Part shown: one piece after another, positions 26,700-35,143 of the stretch
Position numbering within the stretch: the stretch's first letter is position 1
Layout: each line of letters opens with the position of its first letter
Source of the DNA: Sphaerimonospora thailandensis
GTDB taxonomy: Bacteria; Actinomycetota; Actinomycetes; Streptosporangiales; Streptosporangiaceae
Direction of reading: 5' to 3'
Length of the DNA: 64,000 nucleotides
Assembly (NCBI RefSeq): GCF_016863115.1
Contig: NZ_BOOG01000038.1
Location: 1-64,000, forward strand
Position numbers and translations under genes: made by a program
Notes under the pieces: generated by a model
What the model was told of the DNA's origin: nothing
The model's database searches: none
The model's input: the letters and a program-made list of their open reading frames with translations, nothing else

Positions 26700-29495
26700 T
26701 CAGACGCCCATCGACTGGGTGTCGTTGGTCTCGGGCGTGGCCCGCCCGGCGACCTCGGTCACGCCGTTCTTCAGGTGGTAGCGGGAGACGGCCTCGTGAA
26801 GCACCTCGGACCTGAGCTCGCCCCGCTTCACAAGCTGGGTGAGCACCGCCAGGGTGATCGAGGCCGCGTCCACGTGGAAGTGGCGGCGCAGCGCCGAGCG
26901 GGTGTCGGACAGGCCGAACCCGTCGGTGCCCAGCGAGGTCCAGTCACCCGGCACCCATTGGGCGATCTGGTCCGGCACGGCCCGCATGAAGTCGCTGACG
27001 CCGACGAACGGTCCGTGGGCCCCGGACAGCTTCGCCGCGACGTACGGCAGGCGCGGCTCGGCGTCGGGGTTGAGCAGGTTGTGCTCCTCGGCGGCGAGCG
27101 CGTCCCTGCGCAGCTCCGACCAGGAGGTGGCCGACCAGACGGCGGCCGACACCCCCCAGTCCTCGGCGAGCAGCCGCTGCGCCTCCAGCGCCCACAGGCC
27201 TGCCACACCGGAGGCCAGGATGTTCGCCTTCGGCCCGCCGCCGGCGGTGTCGGCGGCGGGGGCGTAGAGGTACAGGCCCTTGAGGATGCCCTCGACGTCG
27301 ACGCCCTCGGGTTCGGCCGGCTGCTGGTAGGGCTCGTTGTAGACGGTCAGGTAGTAGAAGACGTTCTCCGAGTCCTCCCCGTACATTCGGCGCAGGCCGT
27401 CCTTGACGATGTGCGCGATCTCGAACGCCCAGGTCGGGTCGTAGACCACGCAGGCCGGGTTGGCCGAGGCGAGCAGCGGGCTCTGGCCGTCCTCGTGCTG
27501 CAGGCCCTCGCCGTTCAGCGTGGTGCGACCGGCGGTGGCGCCGAGCAGGAAGCCGCGGCCCATCTGGTCGCCGAGCTGCCACATCTGGTCGCCGGTCCGC
27601 TGGAACCCGAACATCGAGTAGAAGATGTAGACCGGGATCATGTGCTCGCCGTGCGTGGCGTACGCGGAGCCGACGGCGGTGACCGAGGCCACCGAACCCG
27701 CCTCGGTGATGCCCTCGTGCAGGATCTGCCCCTCGGCCGACTCCTTGTAGGACAGCAGCAGCTCGCGGTCGACCGCCTCGTAGGTCTGCCCGTGCGGAGA
27801 GTAGATCTTGGCGGTCGGGAACATCGCGTCCACGCCGAACGTGCGGGCCTCGTCCGGGATGACCGGCACGAACCGGGCACCGATCTCCGGGTCCCGCGCG
27901 AGGTCCTTGAGTAGGCGGACGAACGCCATCGTGGTCGCCACGTTCTGCTTGCCGGAGCCCTTGCGCAGCCCGGCGTAGACCGGGTCGCCGGGGAGCTTGA
28001 GCGGCTTGGCGCGCACCACCCGTCTGGGGAGGTAGCCACCGAGCGCCGCCCGGCGCTCCTTCATGTAGGCGACCTCCTCGTTGTCCTCGCCGGGGTGGAA
28101 GTACGGCGGGAGATCGGCCTCGAGGTCCTTGTCCGGAATCGGGAGATAGAGCCGGTCGCGGAACTCCTTGAGCTCGGCCTTGCTCAGCTTCTTCATCTGA
28201 TGGGTGGCGTTCCGGGCCTCGAAGTCCTTGCCCAGCGTCCAGCCCTTGATCGTCTGAGCGAGGATGACGGTCGGCTGGCCGACGTGCTCGCGGGCCGCCT
28301 TGAACGCGGCGTAGACCTTCCGGTAGTCGTGGCCGCCGCGCGACAGTCTGCGGATCTCGTCGTCCGACAGGTGCTCGACCATCTTACGCAGCCGGGGGTC
28401 GCCGCCGAAGAAGTGCTCGCGGATGTAGGCGCCGGACTCCACCGAGTAGGTCTGGAACTGCCCGTCGGGGGTGGTGTTCATCTGGTTGACCAGCACGCTG
28501 TCCACGTCGGCGGCGAGCAACGGGTCCCAGTCGCGGCCCCAGACGACCTTGATGACGTTCCAGCCGGCTCCGCGGAAGAACGACTCCAGTTCCTGAATGA
28601 TCTTGCCGTTGCCGCGTACCGGCCCATCGAGCCGCTGCAGGTTGCAGTTGATCACGAAGGTGAGGTTGTCGAGCTCCTCGCGGGCGGCCACGCCGATCGC
28701 GCCGAGCGACTCGGGCTCGTCCATTTCGCCGTCGCCCAGGAAGCACCACACGTGGCTTCGGCTGGTGTCCTTGATCTTGCGGCTGAGCAGGTAGCGGTTG
28801 AACCGCGCCTGATAGATCGCGGAGATCGGGCCGAGACCCATGGAGACCGTCGGGAACTCCCAGAAGTCCGGCATGAGGCGCGGGTGGGGATAGGAGGGCA
28901 GGCCCTTGAACCCGTGCGACAGTTCCTGGCGGAACGCGTCGAGGTCGACGGTGGACAGCCGGCCCTCGAGGAACGCGCGGGCGTAGATGCCGGGGGACGC
29001 GTGGCCCTGGATGAAGACCTGGTCGCCCGATTCCCCGTGGTCCTTGCCGCGGAAGAAGTGGTTGAAGCCGACCTCGTAGAGCGACGCGGCGGAGGCGTAG
29101 GTGGCGATGTGGCCGCCGACGTTGGTCCGCGCGTTGGCCCGGTGCACCATGACCGCCGCGTTCCACCGGATGTAGGCCCGGATGCGGCGTTCGACGTACT
29201 CGTCCCCGGGGAACCAGGGCTCGTGCTCGGGCGGGATCGTGTTGATGTAGTCGGTGCTGCGCAGGCCCGGAACTCCGACCTGTCGTTCCCGGGCGCGTTC
29301 GAGCAGTCTGAGCATCAGATAGCGGGCGCGGGTGCGCCCCTCGGTCTTGATGACGTTGTCGAGCGATTCGAGCCATTCCTGGGTCTCGCTCGGATCGACA
29401 TCAGGCAACTGGCTGGGTAGGCCGTCACTGATGATCGAAAAACGCTGGCGTCCGGAAGCCACTGGGTCTCGCCTTCCGAGATTGGACATGGTCAC
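26700..29495 (-). CDS. aceE: pyruvate dehydrogenase E1 component, homodimeric type
   Basis: A 931-residue thiamine-diphosphate enzyme that decarboxylates pyruvate and acetylates the lipoyl group of the E2 subunit. The ThDP motif [13 protein letters not shown] begins near residue 253 with the following Asn in [25 protein letters not shown] and [17 protein letters not shown] are typical of the alpha2-type AceE. Length matches the family. The GTG at 29495 and the ATG two codons later (29489) are both possible; neither has a strong ribosome site. It faces away from the DUF1918-YjbQ-DUF3052-ahpE genes, a neighbourhood I recall as conserved in actinomycetes. E2 and E3 are not in the window. Confidence 0.93.
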   Translation of the reverse strand: MTMSNLGRRDPVASGRQRFSIISDGLPSQLPDVDPSETQEWLESLDNVIKTEGRTRARYLMLRLLERARERQVGVPGLRSTDYINTIPPEHEPWFPGDEYVERRIRAYIRWNAAVMVHRANARTNVGGHIATYASAASLYEVGFNHFFRGKDHGESGDQVFIQGHASPGIYARAFLEGRLSTVDLDAFRQELSHGFKGLPSYPHPRLMPDFWEFPTVSMGLGPISAIYQARFNRYLLSRKIKDTSRSHVWCFLGDGEMDEPESLGAIGVAAREELDNLTFVINCNLQRLDGPVRGNGKIIQELESFFRGAGWNVIKVVWGRDWDPLLAADVDSVLVNQMNTTPDGQFQTYSVESGAYIREHFFGGDPRLRKMVEHLSDDEIRRLSRGGHDYRKVYAAFKAAREHVGQPTVILAQTIKGWTLGKDFEARNATHQMKKLSKAELKEFRDRLYLPIPDKDLEADLPPYFHPGEDNEEVAYMKERRAALGGYLPRRVVRAKPLKLPGDPVYAGLRKGSGKQNVATTMAFVRLLKDLARDPEIGARFVPVIPDEARTFGVDAMFPTAKIYSPHGQTYEAVDRELLLSYKESAEGQILHEGITEAGSVASVTAVGSAYATHGEHMIPVYIFYSMFGFQRTGDQMWQLGDQMGRGFLLGATAGRTTLNGEGLQHEDGQSPLLASANPACVVYDPTWAFEIAHIVKDGLRRMYGEDSENVFYYLTVYNEPYQQPAEPEGVDVEGILKGLYLYAPAADTAGGGPKANILASGVAGLWALEAQRLLAEDWGVSAAVWSATSWSELRRDALAAEEHNLLNPDAEPRLPYVAAKLSGAHGPFVGVSDFMRAVPDQIAQWVPGDWTSLGTDGFGLSDTRSALRRHFHVDAASITLAVLTQLVKRGELRSEVLHEAVSRYHLKNGVTEVAGRATPETNDTQSMGV

Positions 29496-29915
29496 GTCGG
29501 TCTGATGGGTCTTGCCTGTGGGCTGCGTCCTGCCGGAACGCGGTGTCTGGTCGGGTGTCCTGTCGGGTGTTCTGGTCGTCTTCCATCCTGTCTCTTCGCA
29601 CCGGAAAGTGCATCTCTACTCCTCGGTAACCAGCGGGTCTCCGCTGGCAGCGGATTTTCTCCGGAGTAGACCTCCAATCATAGGACGACTGGGATCTCCA
29701 TGTTCATACCAGGGGGTGCGGCAGTCGGCCCCGCCCGTTTGGCCTGGTGAGGCATGCCCTCCCCGACCGCCTCGGTAACCACCCGCGCACCGGTGATCCC
29801 GCGGTGATCCGCCGGTAACGTTTTGGTATGAGTTGTCCCTTCCTCTGCCGGGAGAGGGGTTTCTCCTCCCCTCATCGGGCGATAGCCGTACCAGGCTCTG
29901 AGAGGAGGGATCGAG
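29496..29915. other. 420-nt divergent intergenic region between aceE and DUF1918
   Basis: No convincing gene. It contains a 7-bp stem-loop (CCAGCGG-GTCT-CCGCTGG, 29630-29647) that would lie in the aceE leader transcript, and the ribosome site GAGAGGAGGG before DUF1918. The stretch 29800-29880 holds runs of T and A that would suit promoters. I could not identify a riboswitch. Confidence 0.4.
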
Positions 29916-30110
29916 ATGCACGCTGCGGTAGGCGACCGGCTCGTGGTGCACGGGACCGTCGTGGGGGAGCACGACAAACAGGGCGAGATCATCGAGGTGC
30001 GCGGACCCGGCGGTGAGCCGCCGTTCATGGTCCGCTTCGAGGATGGACACCAGGCGCTGGTGTACCCGGGCCCCGACGCGGTCGTCATCCCCGCTCGCGG
30101 AGGCTCGTAG
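29916..30110 (+). CDS. DUF1918 domain protein
   Basis: A 64-residue protein, nearly all beta strand: VGDRLVVHGTVVGEHDKQGEIIEVRG, then FMVRFEDGHQALVYPGPDAVV. This is the SH3-like small barrel of the DUF1918 family, common in actinobacteria and of unknown function. Start ATG 29916 has the strong ribosome site GAGAGGAGGG 7 nt upstream. The stop codon overlaps a putative -10 box for the next gene. Confidence 0.85.
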   Translation: MHAAVGDRLVVHGTVVGEHDKQGEIIEVRGPGGEPPFMVRFEDGHQALVYPGPDAVVIPARGGS

Positions 30111-30113
30111 TAT
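30108..30113 (+). promoter_or_regulatory. candidate -10 box overlapping the DUF1918 stop
   Basis: TAGTAT spans the TAG stop of DUF1918 and lies exactly 6 nt before the GTG of the YjbQ gene, which has no Shine-Dalgarno sequence. It is a good match to a leaderless actinobacterial promoter. Confidence 0.5.
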
Positions 30114-30119
30114 CGCGCT

Positions 30120-30527
30120 GTGAAATCGAGGGAGATCGAGGTGCGCACCGGCTCACGCGAGCGGGTGCACGACCTGACCCAGGAGTGCGCCGATTTCGTG
30201 CGGGAGTGCGGGGGAGACGGCCTGCTGCACGTGTTCGTGCCGCACGCCACGGCGGGCATCGCGCTGATCGAGCTCGGCTCCGGCAGCGACGACGACCTGC
30301 TCGCGGCCCTGGGGGAACTGCTCCCGGCGGACGACCGGTGGCGGCACGCGCACGGGTCGCGCGGCCATGGCAGAGCACACGTCATGCCCGCGCTGATCCC
30401 CCCGTACGCCACGGTGCCGGTGCTCGACGGAAGGCTCGCGCTGGGGACGTGGCAGTCGGTCGCGTTGGTCGATCTGAACGTCGACAACCCGGACAGGCGC
30501 GTGCGTTTGTCATTTTTGTCCGATTAG
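30120..30527 (+). CDS. YjbQ family (UPF0047) protein
   Basis: A 135-residue single-domain protein. Conserved family residues are visible: VPHATAGIALIELGSGSDDDLLAAL, then RHAHGSRGHGRAHVMPALI, and LGTWQSVALVDLN. The His residues and the acidic pair line a metal- or phosphate-binding pocket in known structures. Some members have weak thiamin-phosphate synthase activity, giving the common database name, but the physiological role is not settled. GTG start 30120 without ribosome site; see the -10 box above. Confidence 0.87.
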   Translation: MKSREIEVRTGSRERVHDLTQECADFVRECGGDGLLHVFVPHATAGIALIELGSGSDDDLLAALGELLPADDRWRHAHGSRGHGRAHVMPALIPPYATVPVLDGRLALGTWQSVALVDLNVDNPDRRVRLSFLSD

Positions 30528-30665
30528 CAGATAACGGTGCGGGTCCCTGGTCGTGGCGACCGTTGACGACGGTGGGTCGCAGCGTGTGGACTGTGCCGAA
30601 ACATGGCTCTCCGGAGCTAGACAACCGCGAATATTGGCGGGGTCACCCGAGCAGGAGGGATGAAC

Positions 30666-31094
30666 GTGAGCGCGACCGCGGGCCAGGCGCAAGGTGAGCG
30701 CGGCCTGGCCGAACGACTCGGCCTCAAGGCTGGTCAGGTGGTGCAGGAAGTCGGCTGGGACGAGGACTGCGACGAGGCGCTGCGCGAGTCCATCGAAGAG
30801 CTGACCGGCAACGAGCTGGTGGATGAGGACTACGACGAGGTGGTCGACGTGGTCCTGCTGTGGTGGCGCGACGGGGACGGGGACCTGTTCGACGCGCTCA
30901 GCGACGCGATGACCGCGCTCGCCGATGGAGGCCAGATCTGGCTGCTGACGCCCAAGGCGGGGCGTGACGGCCATGTCGAGCCCAGTGACATCGGAGAGGA
31001 CGCGACCACCGCGGGGCTGTCTCAGACGAGCAGCATCAGCGCCGCCAGGGACTGGTCGGGGACGCGGCTCGTCGCGCCCAAGGCCCGTCGCTGA
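30666..31094 (+). CDS. DUF3052 family protein
   Basis: A 142-residue actinobacterial protein of unknown function. It begins with GLAERLGLKAGQVVQEVGWDEDCDEALRESIEELTG and has a strand-rich core (VVDVVLLWWRDGDGDLFDALSDAM). The GTG at 30666 is preferred because the ribosome site AGGAGGG is 6 nt upstream; the ATG at 30660 abuts it directly. In actinomycetes this gene typically lies between aceE and ahpE, as here, suggesting a link to pyruvate metabolism or redox defence. That is inference from gene order only. Confidence 0.85.
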   Translation: MSATAGQAQGERGLAERLGLKAGQVVQEVGWDEDCDEALRESIEELTGNELVDEDYDEVVDVVLLWWRDGDGDLFDALSDAMTALADGGQIWLLTPKAGRDGHVEPSDIGEDATTAGLSQTSSISAARDWSGTRLVAPKARR

Positions 31095-31217
31095 ACATCC
31101 GGGGCCGCTGGGCGCTGTCCAGGTCTGATCTGCTGATCCGTTCCCCTGCCGTACGGCTCGGCCGTGCCGTACGGCAGGATGGTGCGCGGACCCGAACCGG
31201 GAAGGACTTGACTGCTC

Positions 31218-31700
31218 ATGGCGGTGGAGGCGGTGGAGGCGATGGAAGCGGCGCGGATCGGCCGGCCGGCTCCCGGCTTCGAGCTCAAGGACCAGCACGG
31301 CACTCCGGTCAGGCTCGCCGATCACCGGGGGAGGAAGGTCGTGCTCGTCTTCTATCCCCTGGCGTTCAGCCGTGTCTGCCACGGCGAGCTGAGCGCCATC
31401 CGTGACGAGTTCGTCCCTTCGGCGCCCGAGGACGTCCAGGTGCTGGCGGTCTCGGTCGACTCGATGTTCGGCCAGCGCGCCTGGTCCGATCAGGAGGGCT
31501 TCACGTTCCCGATGCTGGCGGACTTCTGGCCGCACGGCGAGGTCGCCCGGGCGTACGGTGTGTTCGACGAGGAGAAGGGCGTCGCCCTCCGGGGCACGTT
31601 CATCATCGACGGCGAGGGCGTCGTACGGTGGAAGGTCGTCAACGAGATCGGGTCGGCGCGGGACGTCGACGAATACCGCAAGGCGTTGGCGCAGCTCTGA
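31218..31700 (+). CDS. ahpE: one-cysteine peroxiredoxin AhpE
   Basis: A 160-residue thioredoxin-fold peroxidase that reduces hydroperoxides. The peroxidatic Cys54 lies in FYPLAFSRVCHGEL; the family's usual residue after this Cys is Thr, Gln or similar, here His. No second resolving Cys is present in the protein, matching the 1-Cys AhpE type that is recycled by mycothiol/mycoredoxin. ATG 31218 has a loose ribosome site (GAAGGA, 11 nt upstream); ATG 31242 is an alternative giving a start nearer to homologues. Likely its own transcript, with 123 nt upstream free of genes. Confidence 0.87.
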   Translation: MAVEAVEAMEAARIGRPAPGFELKDQHGTPVRLADHRGRKVVLVFYPLAFSRVCHGELSAIRDEFVPSAPEDVQVLAVSVDSMFGQRAWSDQEGFTFPMLADFWPHGEVARAYGVFDEEKGVALRGTFIIDGEGVVRWKVVNEIGSARDVDEYRKALAQL

Positions 31701-31772
31701 TGTTTCCGCCCACTGGCTGGGCGCTGACATATCCCTACCTGTCCATCCCGATCTGCCTTCAGGGGAGGGGAG

Positions 31773-32126
31773 ATGCCCTGCTACCGATGCGGGGCCCGGC
31801 AGACCGACCCCGTCCGCGGCGCCAGCCCGTGGAAGCGTGGGGTGCGCCACGAGGCGCAGGTCCTGGTCTGCCCGGACTGCCAACGCGCGCACGACCTCGA
31901 TCTGGACACCTGCGCATCCTGCGGCTCCGTGGCGCTGATCTGCCGCCTCGGCGAGGTCGAGTGCCGCTCCTGCGGAGCCGTACGGCTCGCCCGGTCCAAT
32001 GACCCGCTGGTCCCGGCGGGCCGGCCCGATCCGGCCGGCCGGCCGGGCTCTTCCGGCCAGACGAGCTCGCCCGGCCTGGCGGCCGAGGTGGAGGCCGCGC
32101 TCAACCGTGTCCTGGGCCGCTCGTGA
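31773..32126 (+). CDS. zinc-ribbon protein
   Basis: A 117-residue protein with four CxxC pairs: CYRCG (res 3), CPDC (33), CASCG (47) and CRSCG (65). These should form two zinc ribbons. The C-terminal 50 residues are a Pro/Gly/Ser linker and a short helix (LAAEVEAALNRVLG). It may bind nucleic acid or protein, but no specific role is known. A strong ribosome site GGGGAGGGGAG precedes ATG 31773. Its stop overlaps the GTG of the ROK gene (GTGA), inside a 27-nt tandem repeat. Confidence 0.7.
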   Translation: MPCYRCGARQTDPVRGASPWKRGVRHEAQVLVCPDCQRAHDLDLDTCASCGSVALICRLGEVECRSCGAVRLARSNDPLVPAGRPDPAGRPGSSGQTSSPGLAAEVEAALNRVLGRS

Positions 32127-32187
32127 GCGCGCGTCGTCCTGGGCCGCTCGTGAGTGCGCGTCGTCCTGGGCCGCTCGCGAGCGCGCA
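32109..32187. repeat. 27-nt tandem repeat across a gene junction
   Basis: Three units begin at 32109, 32136 and 32163, each starting GTCCTGGGCCGCTCG. The array duplicates the end of the zinc-ribbon gene, its stop and the GTGA start of the ROK gene. Units 1 and 2 each carry a GTG (32123, 32150); unit 3 has GCG instead. In the ROK frame the repeat adds the 9-residue unit ARRPGPLVS twice. Confidence 0.85.
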
Positions 32188-33151
32188 TCCGCGGTACGTG
32201 GTCGCGCTCGACGTGGGCGGGACGTCGATGAAGGGCGGCCTGGTCACCCGGGGCGGTGAGGTGACCGCTCTGGAAGGTCGCCCCACCGGCCGCGAGAGCG
32301 GCCCCGAGACTGTGGTGGCGGCCATTCGCGCCTACGTCGACGAACTGGTGGATCTCGGCTCCTCCCGGTACGGCGCGCCGCCCGACGGGATCGGCCTCGC
32401 CGTGCCGGGCATCGTGACCACCTCCACGGCCGTCTACTCGGCGAACATCGGCTGGTACGACGTGCCCGTCTCCGCGTTCGTCCCGCCGGGGATCCCGGCC
32501 AGGCTCGGGCACGACGTGCGGACCGGCGGCCTGGCGGAGAGCGTGCTCGGCGCCGGGCGCGGCGTGGCGGACTTCCTGTTCCTGGCCATCGGCACCGGCA
32601 TCGCCGGCGCGGTCGTGATCGGCGGCGAGCCGTACGGCGGCGCCGAGGGCTCCGGCGGCGAGATCGGCCACGCGCCCGTGTGGCCCGCCGGGGAGAAGTG
32701 CGCCTGCGGCCAGATCGGCTGCCTGGAGACCTACGCCTCGGCCTCCGCCCTGGTGCGGCGGTACGAGGCCAGGTCGCCGAGCCGTACGGCGGCCACCGCC
32801 AAGGACGTCGTGTCGCTCGCCGTCGCCGGAGAGGCGGTGGCCGGGGAGGTGTTCGACGAGGCGGTCGAGGCCCTGGCGATCTCGCTGGCGTCGTACGTGA
32901 TGCTGCTCGACCCGGCGGCGATCGTGATCGGCGGCGGCCTCGCCGAGGCGGGCCAGACGCTGTTCCTGCCCTTGGAGGAGCGGCTGTCGGCCAGGCTGAC
33001 CTTCCGCGAGCGGCCCCCGCTGCTCCCGGCGGCTCTCGGCATGCGAGCCGGTATGCTCGGCGCCGCCCTGCTGGGGTGGCAGGCCGCCGGCGTGCCCGAC
33101 GTGGGGCGCGACTGGTCGCTCGATGTGCTGAGAAGGGGCGCTGTGCCGTAA
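32123..33151 (+). CDS. ROK family sugar kinase (glucokinase-like)
   Basis: A 342-residue ROK protein. After a repeated N-terminus (ARRPGPLVS x2), residue ~25 begins the phosphate-binding DVGGTSMKGG. The middle has FLFLAIGTGIAGAVVIGG (second phosphate loop), GHAPVWPAGEKCACGQIGCLETYAS (zinc-binding CxCGxxGCxE) and ALDPAAIVIGGGL-like IVIGGGLAEAG near the end. No DNA-binding helix-turn-helix precedes it, so it is a kinase rather than a NagC/XylR repressor. The likely substrate is glucose or a related sugar. The start could equally be GTG 32150, the copy in the second repeat unit; homologues usually begin near YVVALDVGGT. Confidence 0.88.
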   Translation: MSARRPGPLVSARRPGPLASAHPRYVVALDVGGTSMKGGLVTRGGEVTALEGRPTGRESGPETVVAAIRAYVDELVDLGSSRYGAPPDGIGLAVPGIVTTSTAVYSANIGWYDVPVSAFVPPGIPARLGHDVRTGGLAESVLGAGRGVADFLFLAIGTGIAGAVVIGGEPYGGAEGSGGEIGHAPVWPAGEKCACGQIGCLETYASASALVRRYEARSPSRTAATAKDVVSLAVAGEAVAGEVFDEAVEALAISLASYVMLLDPAAIVIGGGLAEAGQTLFLPLEERLSARLTFRERPPLLPAALGMRAGMLGAALLGWQAAGVPDVGRDWSLDVLRRGAVP

Positions 33152-33166
33152 GGTGTAGTCCCGTCC

Positions 33167-33241
33167 GGGCGGTTAGCTCAGCGGTAGAGCACTCGCCTTA
33201 CAAGCGAGGGGTCACTGGTTCGAACCCAGTACCGCCCACCA
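33167..33241 (+). tRNA. tRNA-Val (anticodon TAC)
   Basis: A complete cloverleaf: acceptor GGGCGGT (33167-33173) pairs ACCGCCC (33231-33237), followed by A and an encoded CCA (33239-33241). The anticodon stem CTCGC/GCGAG flanks the loop CTTACAA, anticodon TAC, decoding Val GUA/GUN. The T arm contains GGTTCGAACCC. Its 3' end is the left copy of an att-like direct repeat. Confidence 0.95.
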
Positions 33242-33256
33242 GCCAAAACGCCCCGT
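33205..33256 (+). repeat. left att-like repeat (tRNA-Val 3' end)
   Basis: These 52 nt span the 3' part of tRNA-Val, its CCA and the first arm of the terminator. 47 of 52 positions match 35058-35109, exactly 1,853 bp downstream, with 20 identical in a row (33221-33240). Such duplications arise when a tyrosine-recombinase element integrates at a tRNA 3' end. Confidence 0.75.
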
Positions 33257-33278
33257 CTCCAAGATCATGGAAACGGGG
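33251..33278 (+). terminator. tRNA-Val terminator hairpin
   Basis: CCCCGT (33251-33256) pairs with ACGGGG (33273-33278) just after the tRNA. A matching, cleaner hairpin (CGCCCCGT / ACGGGGCG, 35102-35131) follows the right repeat copy. Confidence 0.6.
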
Positions 33279-33376
33279 GGCGCGATCAACTCAGCGACCT
33301 GGCCGTCTCACGGCGTGGCGCCGCTTGACCTTGACACAGTGACAAGGTCTTCACTGGGGCCAAGGAGGTGGTCCGG

Positions 33377-34046
33377 ATGACCATGCCGAAACAGGACCTG
33401 GACACGATTCGGGCTTTCCAGGGGTTGGAGGACGGCCGCTCGCCAGTGCGGCTGCAGGCCGCGCTGGCGGTCGGCACGACCCCTGATCCGCGGTTCATCG
33501 ACAAGCTCATCGAACGATGCGCGGTCGAGCCCGATTTTTACGTACGCGACATGCTTACGTGGGCACTCACCCGCCACTCGGCATCGATGACGGTCCCGAA
33601 GCTCATCGATGAACTTCGCTCGGCACGTGTGCAGGCACGAAGTCAGGCGTTGCACACGCTTGTCCAAGATCGGAGACCGGCAAGCATGGCCGGCGATCAC
33701 GCGGGCGCTTCTGACCGACGCCGACGACGAGGTGGCGCGGAGCGCCTGGCGAGCAGCGGTCATACTTGTGCCCGAAGGTGAAGAGCCCGAGTTGGCCGGA
33801 GTGCTGGCGACACAGCTCGGGCGCGGCGAGCGTGAGACGCGGTTGAGTCTCAGCCGGGCGTTGATCGCGCTCGGTGAGGTGATCATGCCGACCCTGCGCG
33901 CCGCGATGACGGACCTCGACCCTCGCGTGCGTCAGCACGCGATCGCCACGGAACGGCTGTCGCGCGACCCGGATGCCGGATTCGAGTTCGCGATCGAGGA
34001 GGCGAAGCGCATCGTAGCCCTCGGCACGACCGGACAGGAGGGGTGA
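33377..34046 (+). pseudogene. HEAT-repeat protein gene with one frameshift
   Basis: Starting at ATG 33377 behind AAGGAGGTG, the first frame encodes two HEAT-like helical pairs (SPVRLQAALAVGTTPDPRFIDKLIERC) up to RSQALHTL near 33660. There a single extra T in ACGCTTGTCC shifts the frame; the expected continuation SKIGDRQAWPAITRALLTDADDEV lies in the next frame and runs to 34046. Rejoined, the product is about 222 residues of HEAT repeats. The MerR-HEAT regulator follows by 6 nt, and the pair sits in the island between the tRNA-Val repeats. The frameshift may be real decay or a sequencing error in the single T. Confidence 0.7.
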
Positions 34047-34052
34047 CAGGCG

Positions 34053-35057
34053 GTGTTGATCGGTGATGTGGCACGGCGGTCCGGGGTCAGCGCCCGCATG
34101 CTCAGGCATTACGATTCGCTCGGCCTGCTGCGGCCGACAGGTCGTACCGAGGCCGGCTATCGGGAATACTCCAGCGAGGACATCCGGCGAATCTTCCATA
34201 TCGAGAGCCTGCGGTCCTTGGGGTTGTCGCTGCACGAAGTCGGCCGCGCGCTCGATGATCCCGGTTTCACGCCCTCGGAGCTCGTCGACGACCTCATCCG
34301 CCAGACGCGAGAACGCATTGCCGGTGAGACGGAGCTGCTCACCCGACTCCGTCGGATCGCGGCCGCGGAACCCGCCGACTGGGAGGACGTCCTCCGGATC
34401 GTGGCACTCCTCCAGGCCTTGGGGTCGGAGAGCGCTGGGAAGCGCCAGCGCGCGGCGTTGTCCTCAGTCGAAGAGGTTCCGGTGCAAGTGGAGGCTCTGG
34501 TCGAGGCGGCGCTGAGCGAGACGGACCCGAATGTCGCCGGAGCACTTCGATGGGCTCTGGCGCAATCGGGCGAGGGCGGATCGGCACTGCTGGCGGAGGG
34601 CCTCGGCTCGCCGGCAGCCGAGGTGCGGAAACGTGCCGTCCAGTCCATCGCCGAGCTTCCGAACGGTGAGGCGACCGCGCTGCTGCGGGACGCCCTCACG
34701 AACTCCGACCTGGTGGTCCGCAGGTATGCGGCTCTGGCGCTCGGGGCGCGTGGAGTGGCCGACGCGGTCCCGACGCTCATCGACATGATCGTCCAGGGGG
34801 TGGACGACGCCGATGCGGCCGACGCGCTGAGCGTGCTGGCGGGTGATTCCGTGTTGGCGGATCAGATCGCCGGCAGGCTCGTTGGCTGTCTCGCCCGTGG
34901 CACCATCGAATCGTCTGCACGCCGGCGGCTGACGCAGGCGCTCGCGGACATCCCGGGGATCACGGCGTCACGTGCCCTCGCAGATCTGTCACATGACGAG
35001 GACCGTGCCGTCGCACTCACCGCGGCATACATCCTCAAGCTACGCGACACGCGATAA
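34053..35057 (+). CDS. MerR family regulator fused to HEAT repeats
   Basis: A 334-residue protein. Residues 1-70 are a MerR winged helix (LIGDVARRSGVSARMLRHYDSLGLLRPTGRT, then SLRSLGLSLHEVGRAL). Residues about 75-110 form the dimerisation helix. Residues 140-330 are HEAT-like repeats (EVRKRAVQSIAELPNGEATALLRDALTNSDLVVRRYAALAL). No Cys-rich metal loop is seen. The HEAT portion may hold the partner protein from the preceding gene. The GTG at 34053 and the adjacent TTG 34056 are alternative starts. The last codons run into the right att-like repeat. Codon third positions look less GC-biased than in flanking genes, consistent with acquisition. Confidence 0.82.
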   Translation: MLIGDVARRSGVSARMLRHYDSLGLLRPTGRTEAGYREYSSEDIRRIFHIESLRSLGLSLHEVGRALDDPGFTPSELVDDLIRQTRERIAGETELLTRLRRIAAAEPADWEDVLRIVALLQALGSESAGKRQRAALSSVEEVPVQVEALVEAALSETDPNVAGALRWALAQSGEGGSALLAEGLGSPAAEVRKRAVQSIAELPNGEATALLRDALTNSDLVVRRYAALALGARGVADAVPTLIDMIVQGVDDADAADALSVLAGDSVLADQIAGRLVGCLARGTIESSARRRLTQALADIPGITASRALADLSHDEDRAVALTAAYILKLRDTR

Positions 35058-35109
35058 CGAGAGGTCACCGGTACGAACCCAGTACCGCCCACCGGCCAGA
35101 ACGCCCCGT
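35058..35109 (+). repeat. right att-like repeat (partial tRNA-Val copy)
   Basis: Matches 47 of 52 positions of 33205-33256, starting within the T-arm/variable region of tRNA-Val and including ACCGCCCACC. It lacks the 5' half, so it is not a tRNA gene. It begins immediately after the stop of the MerR-HEAT gene and is followed by a perfect 8-bp terminator hairpin (35102-35131). Confidence 0.75.
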
Positions 35110-35143
35110 ACCCGCTCAAGGAAACGGGGCGACTGCGACTCAC

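Noticed and set aside
28095-29420. Plus-strand frame of 441 codons antisense to aceE
   Set aside because: No ribosome site or family features; complementary shadow of aceE.
35058-35109. Second tRNA-Val gene
   Set aside because: Only the 3' part is present; acceptor 5' strand, D arm and anticodon arm are absent.
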